The notes beneath the pieces are model-generated. The model searched no databases. It was not told the DNA's origin and saw only the letters and a list, made by a program, of their open reading frames with translations. DNA of 64,000 nt, taken from positions 765,210 through 829,209 of the forward strand of contig CAWFEI010000005.1 in the NCBI GenBank assembly GCA_963814915.1, written 5' to 3'. This DNA comes from VRUE01 sp963814915. GTDB lineage: Bacteria; Actinomycetota; Thermoleophilia; Solirubrobacterales; 70-9. The translations under genes were made by a program, and so were the position numbers. Positions 23,601 through 31,737 of the stretch are shown one piece after another; position 1 is the stretch's first letter; each line of letters begins with the position of its first letter.

Positions 23601-25292
23601 GCCCGTGTCGACGCCGGCGGCGCCGATCGAGGGGCGGCGGCCGAAGATCGAGCGGGTCGAGAAGTGCTCCATCTCCCGCTCGCGGTCGATCGCCGGGTTG
23701 GTGACCACGGCGACCGTCTCCTTGAAGTAGTCGGCCAGGTTCTGGCGCTCGGGAGAGAGCGCCGCGAGCGGCCCGTCATAGCCCAGAGAGCCGACCGGCT
23801 CGGCCCCGTTGGAGGCCATCTGCTGGACCAGTTTCACGTCGTCGCGCTGCCAGCCGAAGCCGGCGAGGATGCGGTCCTCGACCTTGACCGGCTCTTCTGG
23901 GCCGGCTTCGGAGTAACCGGGCACGTCGCCGCCCTCGAGTGGGCCGCCGGTCTCCAGTGCGCGGTCGTAGGGGGCGACCTCGTCGGCTCCGTTGCGGGCC
24001 AGCCAGCGGTCGCGGACGATGCGCAGCATCTCGTGGTGCGGGCGCAGGGTCGAACGCTTGCGATCGCGGTCGATCGAGACCATCGCCTTCTCGCCCGGAG
24101 CCAGCGGCTTGGGCTCGGAGACCATCTCGCCGACCGAGACGACGCCGGGCTCGGAGCTGAAGACGAAATCCTCGCCGGTCTCCACCTGCCAGAGCGGCCG
24201 CAGGCCGAGCGCGTCGGCGGAGAAGGCGCACTCGTCACCGTGGCGGGCGATCAGCGCGACCGGGCCCTGGGCGAACGGGCCCATCGCCTGGCGCAGGTAC
24301 ATGTAGAAGGGGTGCAGGTCGTCGGGCAGCGAGCGGATCTCGTTGACGATCGGCGGCACGACCATCTCCATCGCCTCGACGAGGCTGAGCCCATCGCGGT
24401 TGACGAGCGTCGCGATCGTGCGGTTGAGGTCCTGCGAGTCCGAGGAGTCGGGCCGGATCGGCACACCGAGCATGCGCGCCTCCTGGCGCAGCTGGGCGAT
24501 CGTGTTGATCTCGCCGTTGTGGCCGAGCACCGAGAAGGGCTGGACGCGCTTGAAGGAGGGCCAGGTGTTGGTCGAGTAGCGGTTGTGGCCGAAGGCGCCG
24601 ATCGTCTCGAAGCGCTCGTCGCGCAGGTCCGGGTAGTACTCGCCGAGGATGTTCGGCGCGCCCATCACCTTGTAGACGCAGATCGTCGCCGAGAACGAGG
24701 GGATGTGGACGTCGAGGTCGCGCTCGAGGTCGATCAGCAGGTCGAAGAGGACGCGATCGCGATGGGTGGCCTCGGCGACGAGGCCGCCGATCTGCCAGAA
24801 GTGGGGCTCCTCCTCGCGCGCGGTCGGGCCGAGCGCGGGCGAGTCGACCACCCCGAGGCGCTCGGCGAGGATGCGGAAGCCGCCCTGGCCGAGCAGCTCG
24901 CGGGCGTCGTGCTGGACGCGCTCGAGGTCCTGGGAGCGGTCGATGAAGACGTGCGCGACGGCGAAGGCGTCGTCGAGGGTCAGCGAGGGGTTGTGACCGC
25001 CGGAGCGGACCTCCTCGGCCCAGATCTTGCGCGGGATGTCGACCAGCAGGCCGCAGCCGTCGCCCTCGCCGTCGACGTTGCCGGCGCGGTGGAGCATCTT
25101 CTGCAGCGCCGGGATCGCGCGCTGCACCGGTTCGTGGCTCGGCGTCGCGTCCTTGCGGACCGAGGCGTAGATGGCACATGCGTCCTTGTCCTCGACGCTC
25201 GGGGGCGAAACGAGGGGACGGTAGGCACGCTCTGGCGAGTAGCGGAGGACGCCGCCCTCGCCGTGAAGCTCACGGGACTGGGTGTGGGACAT
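20616..25292 (-). CDS. gltB: Glutamate synthase large subunit (GOGAT alpha)
   Basis: 1558 residues. An N-terminal class II glutamine amidotransferase domain has Cys39 as predicted nucleophile after a 38-residue propeptide (KDACAIYASV, rather than the usual CGVGF-like sequence), followed by the central domain, the FMN domain (GFEGGTGAARQHALRHVG) with the cluster motif CTICRGCQLDTC, and a C-terminal GXGXG beta-helix (NGGSVAGQGLG, GKSFAYGAQRG). It converts 2-oxoglutarate and glutamine to glutamate in ammonia assimilation. A strong GGGAGGT sits 7 nt before the ATG. No gltD (small, NADPH-oxidising subunit) is in the window, so the electron donor is open: a distant gltD or ferredoxin. Confidence 0.93.
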   Translation of the reverse strand: MSHTQSRELHGEGGVLRYSPERAYRPLVSPPSVEDKDACAIYASVRKDATPSHEPVQRAIPALQKMLHRAGNVDGEGDGCGLLVDIPRKIWAEEVRSGGHNPSLTLDDAFAVAHVFIDRSQDLERVQHDARELLGQGGFRILAERLGVVDSPALGPTAREEEPHFWQIGGLVAEATHRDRVLFDLLIDLERDLDVHIPSFSATICVYKVMGAPNILGEYYPDLRDERFETIGAFGHNRYSTNTWPSFKRVQPFSVLGHNGEINTIAQLRQEARMLGVPIRPDSSDSQDLNRTIATLVNRDGLSLVEAMEMVVPPIVNEIRSLPDDLHPFYMYLRQAMGPFAQGPVALIARHGDECAFSADALGLRPLWQVETGEDFVFSSEPGVVSVGEMVSEPKPLAPGEKAMVSIDRDRKRSTLRPHHEMLRIVRDRWLARNGADEVAPYDRALETGGPLEGGDVPGYSEAGPEEPVKVEDRILAGFGWQRDDVKLVQQMASNGAEPVGSLGYDGPLAALSPERQNLADYFKETVAVVTNPAIDREREMEHFSTRSIFGRRPSIGAAGVDTGTVETSFPVILGGHHGMAPLSDKTYREVARERHTYLLEDLWEEFRGRAGAVDISLLESETTKGAIERIKQEAVKKVRDGAELLVLTDRTVYDAERRFLDPHLATSAVDQALKQFRVEPGEENLRRRCGIVLRSAAIRNVHDTMLALGLGANGVCPYTMVEVICVEDYRKDIDNLCAALEKGIEKVISTIGIHEVRGYARQFSSIGVRPELAEIFQTEAFAASEKGGVGFTGLDESSNERAHILGGDEDAKPAKTFRFYPKVYKAAIATANGSGDYAEYSEKVRDLEAQSPISMRHIMGLKGDREPVDPSTVDAGVGHHDYPVVISSMSFGSQSEPAFRAYAEAAKSINVLCVNGEGGEIRDMYGKYRKWRGQQVASGRFGVSAEMINSSYVAEIKIGQGAKPGEGGHLPGKKVSEKVAAARNAAPGTDLISPSNNHDLYSIEDLAELIDELKTVNPDVRVSVKVPVVPNIGTIGLGIAKAGADIITLSGFEGGTGAARQHALRHVGLPSDVGTRAVHRALMEAGLRNRVEIWADGGYRTGHDIVKLHCLGANRVGFGTLAMVSLGCTICRGCQLDTCHVGIATQIETVEQAQDHGLKKFTPQEVDGAAESCARFFGAMGEEVKQVVASLGYDRAQDLVGRYDLLEQVSHHDQIDLAPLITPLEEFLDLEPLDLPVAEEIAEERAEAGLVAARPIRMEAKQASAQIGALAGEVCSGGGTVTSRFPRATDANDRVLGTELAGAIARARIFDGGPESNDDVLADLEFNGGSVAGQGLGAFNSYGVSIRVEGGAQDGVGKTMLGGTVAVLKGKGAKGHRVNGSVGKSFAYGAQRGRLFVQGSADSRFCIRLSGADVVLGGEPEEDIDDGRGCIVDRANAKGFAFEYMTSGRAIVLGDLGPWACAGMTGGRVYVRHNAFGIDRESIQARLGEGAKVELKEIDSEGHLDIEDLLSHYADELRATGQDGEAVRMGSLASSAAENFLMVVPHKVQADPSISTE

Positions 25293-25364
25293 CTCTACCT
25301 CCCGGTTTCCGCGCCTTCTCCGAGCGGGCACGCGACGGGTTGACAGGTTGCCGGATTATAGGGG

Positions 25365-26421
25365 CTATCCGCCCCGGCTCGGTTCGAAGGCGTGCTTGGC
25401 GAGGACCTTCGGCTTTCCGTGCGGGAAGGGCACCGTCGCAACGTTCGTCTGCCCGACGCCCGCAAAGCCGCCGTCGGTGCCGAGCACGCGCTTTCCGTCA
25501 GCGCTGAAGCCAGAGCCGACGAACCCCTGCTCGGTCGCTTCGACCAGCGGCCGCTGCCTGCCGTTGCGCGGGTTGACCGCAACCGCGTAGGTCGAGGTCC
25601 TGGCCGCCGAACTGGGCGAGCAGCCGGTTGCCGCTGGGCGACCAGGCGGTCGGCGTCAGACCCTGGGCGAGCGGGCTGACCCTGGTGTGGGTGAGCCGCC
25701 GTACCTGCCTGCCCGCAGAGTTCATCAGGTAGAGCTCGTTCTTGGGGACGTACTTGCGCTTCTTCGCGCCGAGCAGCTTGACGAAGACGATCGTGCCATT
25801 CGGCCCCCAGACCGGGCTGAGCGAGCGCTGGTCGCCGGTCAGCCGGACCGGCTTGCCGGCGCCGGCCGCGACTCGGTAGATGTCGCTGCGCGGCGGGTAC
25901 CTTTCGCTGCCGGAGCGCGCATAGACGAGCCGGCCGCTTCCGGGGTCGAAGCTGACGCCGTTGAAATAGCCCTTGGCGACCACGCGCTTCCCAACCTGGA
26001 GACAGAGCGTTTCGCCGGTTTCGCAGGCGACGTCGATCAGAACGAGTTCGCGGGCACCCGCTTCCGTCCCGCGCAGCGCCGCGATCGTGCTCGAGTCCGA
26101 AGACCAGGCGAAGGCGTACGGTTCGCGCCAGTTGCCGAACAGGGCCTTCGCCGGCGCACTGCCGTCAGTCGGCGCCACAACCAGTTCGGAGCTGAATTCC
26201 CCGTTCTTCAGCGGGGCGTAGGCGACCAGACGGCCGTCCGGTGAGATGTGCGGATTCGAGCCGGCGGCCAACCGCTGCGCGTGCCTGCCGCTGTTTTCGG
26301 CGACCCAGACCTGTGGCTTCAGCGGCTTGCGCACGAAGACCAGTGTCGCGTGGGCGACCCCCGGAAGCACGAGAAACGCCACGAGGAGCGCGATGAAGGC
26401 TGGAAGCCTCAGCTTCGGCAC
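25365..26421 (-). pseudogene. Secreted PD40/TolB-like beta-propeller protein, frame broken once
   Basis: A GTG start gives a signal peptide (VPKLRLPAFIALLVAFLVLP, then GVAHA), then WD40-like PD40 repeats such as NPHISPDGRLVAYA, FAWSSDSSTIAAL, SPVWGPNGTIVFV and TAWSPSGNRLLAQF. The frame shifts by one base near 25592-25600: before it the protein reads LAQFGGQ, after it in another frame TSTYAVAVNPRNGRQ continues with normal coding character through FVGSGFSADGKRVLGTDGG to a TAG at 25365-25367. One missing base in the sequence, or a recent mutation, would explain it. It lies between thrB and gltB on the same strand. An exported propeller, function unknown. Confidence 0.75.
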
Positions 26422-26474
26422 GAAACGATCGTAGTGCGGAAAGCGGCCCAGGTCGAGTCGAGTCGGACTTTCGC

Positions 26475-27356
26475 CTACAGCTCGGGCACGTCGGCGCCGT
26501 GCGGGGTGAAGGGGATGCGGCGGACCTCCGCCCAACCCTCGCAGCGGCGCTCGAGCTCGCCGCTGACCTTGCCGGCGTCCTGCCAGGTGGTCCAGACGAG
26601 CACGGTCGGGCCGGCGCCGGAGATCGTCGCGCCGAGGGCGCCGAGCTCACGGGCGGAGTCGACCAGCTCCATCGAGCGGGGGTAGAGGTCGCGGCGGCGA
26701 GGCTGGTGGATGCGGTCCACCAGCCCGCTCGCGAGCAGGTCGAGGTCGGCGCGCTGCAGGCCGAGGACAAGGCGCGAGGCCGCGGCCACGTTGTCGATCG
26801 CATCGGCGAGCGGCACCTCCGCCGGGATCGCCGCGCGCGCCCGCTCGGTCGAGACCTCCTCGCCGGGCATGACGACGATGCCCTCGAGCCCGCCGGGGGG
26901 ATCGAAGCGAGCGGCCCGCGGGGCACCGCCGGCGTCGCGGTCGCAGACGACGAAACCGCCGTAGATCGCCGCCGCGACGTTGTCGGGATGCCCCTCCAGC
27001 TCGGTCGCCCTGGCCAGCATCTCCTCCTCGCCGAGCGCCAGCTCGTACAGATGGTCGGCGGCGCTGAGGCCGGCGACGATCGCCGCGGCGCTGGAGCCGA
27101 GGCCGCGTCCGAGCGGGATCGTCTGCTTGAGGCGAAAGGCGATCCCGTCGGCGGAGTGCAGGGTCTCGAAGGCGCGCACGATCAGGTTGTCGCGCCCGGT
27201 CGGCACATCGAGGCCGCCCGGGTCGAGGGAGAACTCGCCGGTCTCCTCGACCTCCAGCTCGAGGAAGAGGTCGAGCGCCGCCGCCATCACGTCGTAGCCC
27301 GGGCCGAGGTTGGCCGAGGAGGCGGGGACGCGGACGAGCCGGCGGCGCGCCGTCAA
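26475..27356 (-). CDS. thrB: Homoserine kinase
   Basis: 293-residue GHMP kinase. It phosphorylates homoserine for threonine synthesis. Motifs: VPASSANLGPGYD at about 9-21, the phosphate-binding PLGRGLGSSAAAIVAG near 83-98 and GATISGAGPTVLVW near 250-263. The best start is TTG 27356, which overlaps the thrC stop (TTGA), so translation is coupled. It is the last of the lysA-hom-thrC-thrB genes. The much longer open frame upstream is the shadow of thrC. Confidence 0.92.
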   Translation of the reverse strand: MTARRRLVRVPASSANLGPGYDVMAAALDLFLELEVEETGEFSLDPGGLDVPTGRDNLIVRAFETLHSADGIAFRLKQTIPLGRGLGSSAAAIVAGLSAADHLYELALGEEEMLARATELEGHPDNVAAAIYGGFVVCDRDAGGAPRAARFDPPGGLEGIVVMPGEEVSTERARAAIPAEVPLADAIDNVAAASRLVLGLQRADLDLLASGLVDRIHQPRRRDLYPRSMELVDSARELGALGATISGAGPTVLVWTTWQDAGKVSGELERRCEGWAEVRRIPFTPHGADVPEL

Positions 27357-28384
27357 TCGAATACCGCCCGCTCGACCGCGCTCAGATCGTTCTCGCAGTT
27401 GATCACCGGCGGCGCTTCGGAGAGCGCCGTGTCGGGGTCCTTGAGCCCGTGCCCGGTGAGCACGCAGACGACCGACTCGGGCGGTGCCGCGTCCTCGGTC
27501 ACCGGCAGACCGTGGGCGAGCAGGCCGGCGACCGAGGCGGCCGAGGCCGGCTCGCAGAAGACCCCCTCGCTGGCGGCGAGCCAGTGGTAGGCGTCGAGGA
27601 TCTGCTGGTCGGAGACCGCGGCGACGCGGCCGCGCGAGCCGGTGAATGCGCTCATCGCCTCCTCCCAGCGCGCCGGGTTGCCGATCCGGATCGCCGAGGC
27701 GACCGTCTCCGGCTCGGCGACCGGCGCGCCGCCGACCAGCGGCGCCGCCCCCTCGGCCTGGAAGCCGTAGACGACCGGCGCTGCCCCGGCCTGCTCGAAG
27801 CCGCGCCACCAGGCGGTCACGTTGCCGGCGTTGCCGACCGGGATCGAGAGCGCGCCCGGGGCCTCGCCCAGCTCCTCGACGACCTCGAAGGCGGCCGTCT
27901 TCTGCCCCTCGATGCGGAAGGGGTTGACCGAGTTGACCAGCTCGATCGGGTGCTTCTCGGCGAGCTTGCGGACGATCTGCAGCGCCTCGTCGAAGTTCCC
28001 CTGCAGGGCGACCACGCGGGCGCCGTGCATCAGCGCCTGCGCCAGCTTGCCGATCGCGATCTTGCCCTCGGGCACGATCACCGCGCCGCGCATCCCCGCC
28101 CGCGCCGCGTAGGCGGCGGCGCTGGCCGCGGTGTTGCCGGTCGAGGCGCAGATAACCGCCTCCGCCCCGCGCCCCTTGGCGCGCGAGACGGCCACCGTCA
28201 TCCCCCGGTCCTTGAACGACCCGGTCGGGTTGGCGCCTTCGAACTTGAGATAGGCCGTGGCGCCGATCCGCTCGGATAGGCGCGGCGCCTCGATCAGCGG
28301 CGTCGACCCCTCGTTGAGGGAGACGATCGGGTCGCCATCCTCCAGCGGCAGCCGATCGCGGTACCGCTCGATCAGCGGCCTCAA
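27353..28384 (-). CDS. thrC: Threonine synthase
   Basis: 343 residues, PLP-dependent, cytosolic. It converts O-phosphohomoserine to threonine. The PLP lysine is Lys58 in NPTGSFKDRG, with the phosphate-binding glycine loop later (PVGNAGNVTAWW, about 192-203) and ASTGNTAASAAAYA at about 79-92. TTG 28384 overlaps the hom stop codon (TTGA), the same junction type as thrC-thrB. Length is typical of short bacterial ThrC. Confidence 0.93.
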   Translation of the reverse strand: MRPLIERYRDRLPLEDGDPIVSLNEGSTPLIEAPRLSERIGATAYLKFEGANPTGSFKDRGMTVAVSRAKGRGAEAVICASTGNTAASAAAYAARAGMRGAVIVPEGKIAIGKLAQALMHGARVVALQGNFDEALQIVRKLAEKHPIELVNSVNPFRIEGQKTAAFEVVEELGEAPGALSIPVGNAGNVTAWWRGFEQAGAAPVVYGFQAEGAAPLVGGAPVAEPETVASAIRIGNPARWEEAMSAFTGSRGRVAAVSDQQILDAYHWLAASEGVFCEPASAASVAGLLAHGLPVTEDAAPPESVVCVLTGHGLKDPDTALSEAPPVINCENDLSAVERAVFD

Positions 28385-29604
28385 ACGAACTCCTCCTCGA
28401 TCACGCGGATGAAGCGCGGCTGGGAGCGGATCTCGTCGAGCCCGCCGATCTCCTCGACCGCCGCGGCGAAGCGCGACTCGAGGCACTCGTGGACGACCAT
28501 CACCAGGCGCGCGTCGTCGCCGATGCCGCGCTGGACGAAGCTCTTCACCGAGATCTCCTGCTCACCCAGCACCTGGGCGATCCGGGCCAGCACCCCGGGT
28601 TCGTCGGCAACCTCGAGGTGCAGGTAGAAGGACGAGCTGACGTCGGTCACCAGTGGCAGCTCGGCCCGCGCCTCGTGAACCGGCGCGTCGCCGGAGAGGA
28701 TCGAGACGACGTCGCCGAGCACCGCCGAGGCGGTCTCGACCCCGCCGGCGCCGGGGCCCGACATGGTCACCTCGGTGATCGCCGGCGCCTCGACCATCAC
28801 AGCGTTGAAGGGCCCGCCGATCGGCGCCAGCGGGTGGCCCCCGTAGAGGAAGCAGGGAAACACGCGGATGCTGATGCCCCCGTCGCGCCGCTCGGCGACG
28901 CCGAGCAGCTTCAGCGAGAGATCGAGCTCCTTGGCGTAGGCGAGGTCATCGGGCTGGATCGCCTCGATCCCCTCGTAGGGGACCTGGTCGAGCGTGACCG
29001 GGGTGTGGAATGCGAGCCGGGCGAGGATCGCCATCTTCGCCGCCGCGTCGGCGCCGTCGACGTCATCGCTCGGGTCCGCCTCCGCGTAGCCGAGCTCCTG
29101 CGCCCGCGCCAGCACCTGCTCGTAGGCCGCGCCGCTGGCGGCCATCTCGCTGAGGATGAAGTTGGTCGTGCCGTTGACGATGCCGAAGACCTTGTCGATC
29201 TCGGTCACGCCGAAGCTCTCCTGGATCGTGCGCACGATCGGGATCACTCCCGCGACCGCGGCCTCGAAGCGCAACTGGACGCCGGCCTCGCGGGCGACGC
29301 CGAAGAGCTCCTCGCCGTGCTGGGCGAGCAACTGCTTGTTGGCGGTCACCACCGGCCGCCCGGCGCGCAGCGCGTCGAGCACGTAGGTGCGGGCGGGGTC
29401 GGTGCCGCCGATCAGCTCGACGACGAGGTCGGAGCGCTCGAGGATCTCGCTGAAATCGCCCTCGCCGCGGGTCAGCGTCCCGGCCAGCTCGGGCTTGCGC
29501 CCCGTCGCGGCCTCCACCGCGCCGGCCCGCTCGGCGAGCAGCTCGGCGAAGGCGCTGCCGACCGTGCCCCGGCCGAGCAGCCCGATGCGGATCGGGTCAG
29601 CCAT
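28381..29604 (-). CDS. hom: Homoserine dehydrogenase
   Basis: 407 residues. An NAD(P)-binding Rossmann domain (IGLLGRGTVGSAFAELL, about 7-23), the substrate domain with KVFGIVNGTTNFIL (about 138-151) and the LGYAEADPSDDVDGADAAAK catalytic region, then a C-terminal ACT domain (YLHLEVADEPGVLARIAQVL, about 330-349) for allosteric control, usually by threonine. It reduces aspartate semialdehyde to homoserine, branching to threonine and methionine. The ATG lies inside the last codons of lysA (8-nt overlap). Confidence 0.95.
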   Translation of the reverse strand: MADPIRIGLLGRGTVGSAFAELLAERAGAVEAATGRKPELAGTLTRGEGDFSEILERSDLVVELIGGTDPARTYVLDALRAGRPVVTANKQLLAQHGEELFGVAREAGVQLRFEAAVAGVIPIVRTIQESFGVTEIDKVFGIVNGTTNFILSEMAASGAAYEQVLARAQELGYAEADPSDDVDGADAAAKMAILARLAFHTPVTLDQVPYEGIEAIQPDDLAYAKELDLSLKLLGVAERRDGGISIRVFPCFLYGGHPLAPIGGPFNAVMVEAPAITEVTMSGPGAGGVETASAVLGDVVSILSGDAPVHEARAELPLVTDVSSSFYLHLEVADEPGVLARIAQVLGEQEISVKSFVQRGIGDDARLVMVVHECLESRFAAAVEEIGGLDEIRSQPRFIRVIEEEFV

Positions 29605-30907
29605 CGGCGTCGCGCGCGGTCAGATCGTCGTAGGACTCGCGGCGCACGACCAGGCGCGCGTCGCCGTCGCGGCAGAAGACGACAGGTGGGCGGGTGACGC
29701 CGTTGTAGTTGCTCGCCATCGCGTGGCCGTAGGCGCCGGTGGCCGGGGTGACGAGAACGTCGCCGACCGCCGGGGCGGCGAGCGTCGCATCGCGGACGAT
29801 CACGTCGCCGGACTCGCAGTGCATCCCCGCGATCGTCGCCGTCGTGTCGGGGACGGCGCCGGCCCGGTCCGCGATCAGCGCCTCATACCGGGAGCCGTAG
29901 AGCATCGGGCGAAGGTTGTCGGACATGCCGCCGTCGACGGCGACGTAGGTGCGCACGCCGGGGATCTCCTTGACCGTGCCGAGGCGATAGGCGGTGAGGC
30001 CGGCGTTGCCGACCAGCGAACGCCCTGGCTCGATCAGGATCCGCACGTCCTCGCCGAAGACCTCGGCGACCCCGGCGGCCTTGACCTCGACGTAGGAGTC
30101 GACCGAGGGCGGCTCGTCCTCCGCCGTGTAGGCGATGCCGAGCCCGCCGCCGACGTTGACCACCCGGCACCAGTCCCCGGCCAGCTCGCCGAGCGCGCGG
30201 ATCGCCAGCGTGTAGGGCTCGAGCTCGAAGATCTGCGAGCCGATGTGGGCGTGCAGGCCGACGAGATTGAGCGCGTCGGAGGCCAGCGCGCGCTCGATCG
30301 CGCGCGCCGCCAGGCCGTCCTCGATCCCGAAGCCGAACTTGGAATCGAGCTGGCCGGTGGTGATGTAATCGTGGGTCGAGGGCTTGATCCCGGGCGTGAC
30401 CCGGATCAGCACGTCCTGCGGTTCGTCGAGCAACCGCTCGCAGCGCTCGATCTCGTCGAAGGAGTCGACGATCAGGTGGCCGACGCCGGCGCGAGCGGCG
30501 AAGCGGATCTCCTCGTCGCTCTTGTTGTTGCCGTGCATGTGGATGCGGGCCGGATCGAACCCGGCGCGCAGCGCCATGTGCAACTCGCCGCCGGAAGCGA
30601 CATCGACCGAGAGCCCCTCCTCGGCGAAGAGCCGGTAGGCCGCGGTGCAGGGGAAGGCCTTGCTGGCGAAGAGGACTTCGAAGTCGCGCCCGCGCCGCTC
30701 GAAGGCCTGCTTGTAGGCGCGTGCCCGCGAGCGCATCTCGTCTTCGGCGTAGATGTAGGCCGGGGTCCCGAACTCGGCCGCCAGGTCGACGACGTCACAG
30801 CCGGCGATCTCGAGGTGGCCGCGCTCGTTGACGCGGCTGCCGTCCGGGTAGACCGGCGAGCCCGCGATCGGGTCCGCAACCGCACCTGCCTGTCCGCGCT
30901 CGGGCAT
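29597..30907 (-). CDS. lysA: Diaminopimelate decarboxylase
   Basis: 436 residues, fold-type III PLP decarboxylase making lysine from meso-diaminopimelate. Lys83 in FASKAFPC binds PLP; HMHGNNKSDEE, GLHAHIGSQIFE (about 210-221), VNVGGGLGIAY, EPGRSLVGNAG and the catalytic HCESGD loop (about 360) are all present. The start is ATG 30907 (MPERGQAG); upstream in-frame sequence is low-complexity shadow. It heads the lysA-hom-thrC-thrB operon, tying two aspartate-family branches together. Confidence 0.95.
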   Translation of the reverse strand: MPERGQAGAVADPIAGSPVYPDGSRVNERGHLEIAGCDVVDLAAEFGTPAYIYAEDEMRSRARAYKQAFERRGRDFEVLFASKAFPCTAAYRLFAEEGLSVDVASGGELHMALRAGFDPARIHMHGNNKSDEEIRFAARAGVGHLIVDSFDEIERCERLLDEPQDVLIRVTPGIKPSTHDYITTGQLDSKFGFGIEDGLAARAIERALASDALNLVGLHAHIGSQIFELEPYTLAIRALGELAGDWCRVVNVGGGLGIAYTAEDEPPSVDSYVEVKAAGVAEVFGEDVRILIEPGRSLVGNAGLTAYRLGTVKEIPGVRTYVAVDGGMSDNLRPMLYGSRYEALIADRAGAVPDTTATIAGMHCESGDVIVRDATLAAPAVGDVLVTPATGAYGHAMASNYNGVTRPPVVFCRDGDARLVVRRESYDDLTARDADG

Positions 30908-30953
30908 CGGACGGCATTGTGACGGTAGGGGCCGGTAGAAGGCGCGCGCTCGG

Positions 30954-31664
30954 CTAGTGACCGCCGCCGCGCAGCCCGCCCACCGTTTCCTGGGCTTTTT
31001 CGACAGTTTTGTCGACCGTCTTGCCGACGGTCGATTCGGAGCCCGCGACCCCGTCGACGACTTCTTCGGTGGCCTTGGTGACGCCGGTGTCGCCGAGCGC
31101 CCCCCCGGTTGCTTGGTCGATCCCGGAGACCGCGTCGTCGACCGTGCTCGTCGCGGTATGCGAGGGCGAGGATGTGACGTTGCCGCCGCCGGAGGGTTTG
31201 GCTTTGGCGGTGCCGCCGCCCGAGCCGCCGCCGCTCGATGCCGAACCGCCCGAGCTGCCGGAGCCCGGGGACGGGGTAGGCGACCCCGCCGTGCCCCCAC
31301 CGCCACCCGGCAAGGCCGCTTCCCCGCCGGGCGCCGCGGCAACCGGCGCGCCGCCGGGGGCCGCGCCGACGCGGGGCGAGCCCGAGCCGCCGCCGCGGAC
31401 GCCGGAGCTGTGCCGGGCGCCTTCGCCGGGGGCACCGGAAGCCGAGGCGCCCCGACCGGATCCGCCGGGCGTTAGGCCTGGTGCGATCGGACGAGCCGGA
31501 GCGACCGAGCTCGAATCCGTGCCGGAACCGCCACCGAGCGCAACCAACGGCCAGTCTTGCAATGCCTGAAGGGACACGAGCACAACAAAGGCGACTACCG
31601 CCGCAGCGATCAAGCCAGTTGCGGAAACCGCACCAACGAGGTAAGTGTGAGCCTGGCGAATCAT
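30954..31664 (-). CDS. Single-pass membrane protein with long Gly/Ser/Pro/Ala low-complexity tail
   Basis: 236 residues, not recognised. A membrane segment near residues 10-34 (GAVSATGLIAAAVVAFVVLV) follows a short N-terminus; everything after it is low complexity rich in Gly, Ser, Pro, Ala, then a more ordered C-terminal part of Val/Asp/Thr/Lys repeats (about 170-230: STVDDAVSGIDQ, KTVDKTVEKAQETVGG). The layout suggests a wall-spanning linker outside the membrane. A GGAGGT ribosome binding site lies 7 nt before the ATG. Immediately upstream is an AT-rich stretch and the M23 peptidase gene, so it may belong with envelope genes. Confidence 0.6.
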   Translation of the reverse strand: MIRQAHTYLVGAVSATGLIAAAVVAFVVLVSLQALQDWPLVALGGGSGTDSSSVAPARPIAPGLTPGGSGRGASASGAPGEGARHSSGVRGGGSGSPRVGAAPGGAPVAAAPGGEAALPGGGGGTAGSPTPSPGSGSSGGSASSGGGSGGGTAKAKPSGGGNVTSSPSHTATSTVDDAVSGIDQATGGALGDTGVTKATEEVVDGVAGSESTVGKTVDKTVEKAQETVGGLRGGGH

Positions 31665-31685
31665 CGGCTACCTCCTACCCATAGA

Positions 31686-31730
31686 TTCGCATCCTGCTTC
31701 GACTAATTCAATTCTTAATAATTTTAGGTA
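31686..31730 (-). promoter_or_regulatory. AT-rich probable promoter of the low-complexity membrane protein gene
   Basis: A stretch in which 30 nt are only about 20% G+C, inside a ~70% G+C region, upstream of the gene starting at 31664. On the minus strand TTGAAT and GAATCT lie 17 nt apart, a plausible -35/-10 pair. No hairpin is evident. Confidence 0.35.
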
Positions 31731-31737
31731 GTGAGGG

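Noticed and set aside
21162..25343. A 1393-codon open frame on the plus strand antisense to gltB
   Set aside because: It mirrors the GC-rich third positions of gltB; its translation is Asp/Arg/Leu/Val-rich with no domain, while gltB is a full-length recognised enzyme.
31686..31730. AT-rich stretch as a rho-independent terminator of the M23 gene
   Set aside because: No stem precedes the A/T tract in either direction; a promoter for the next gene fits better.
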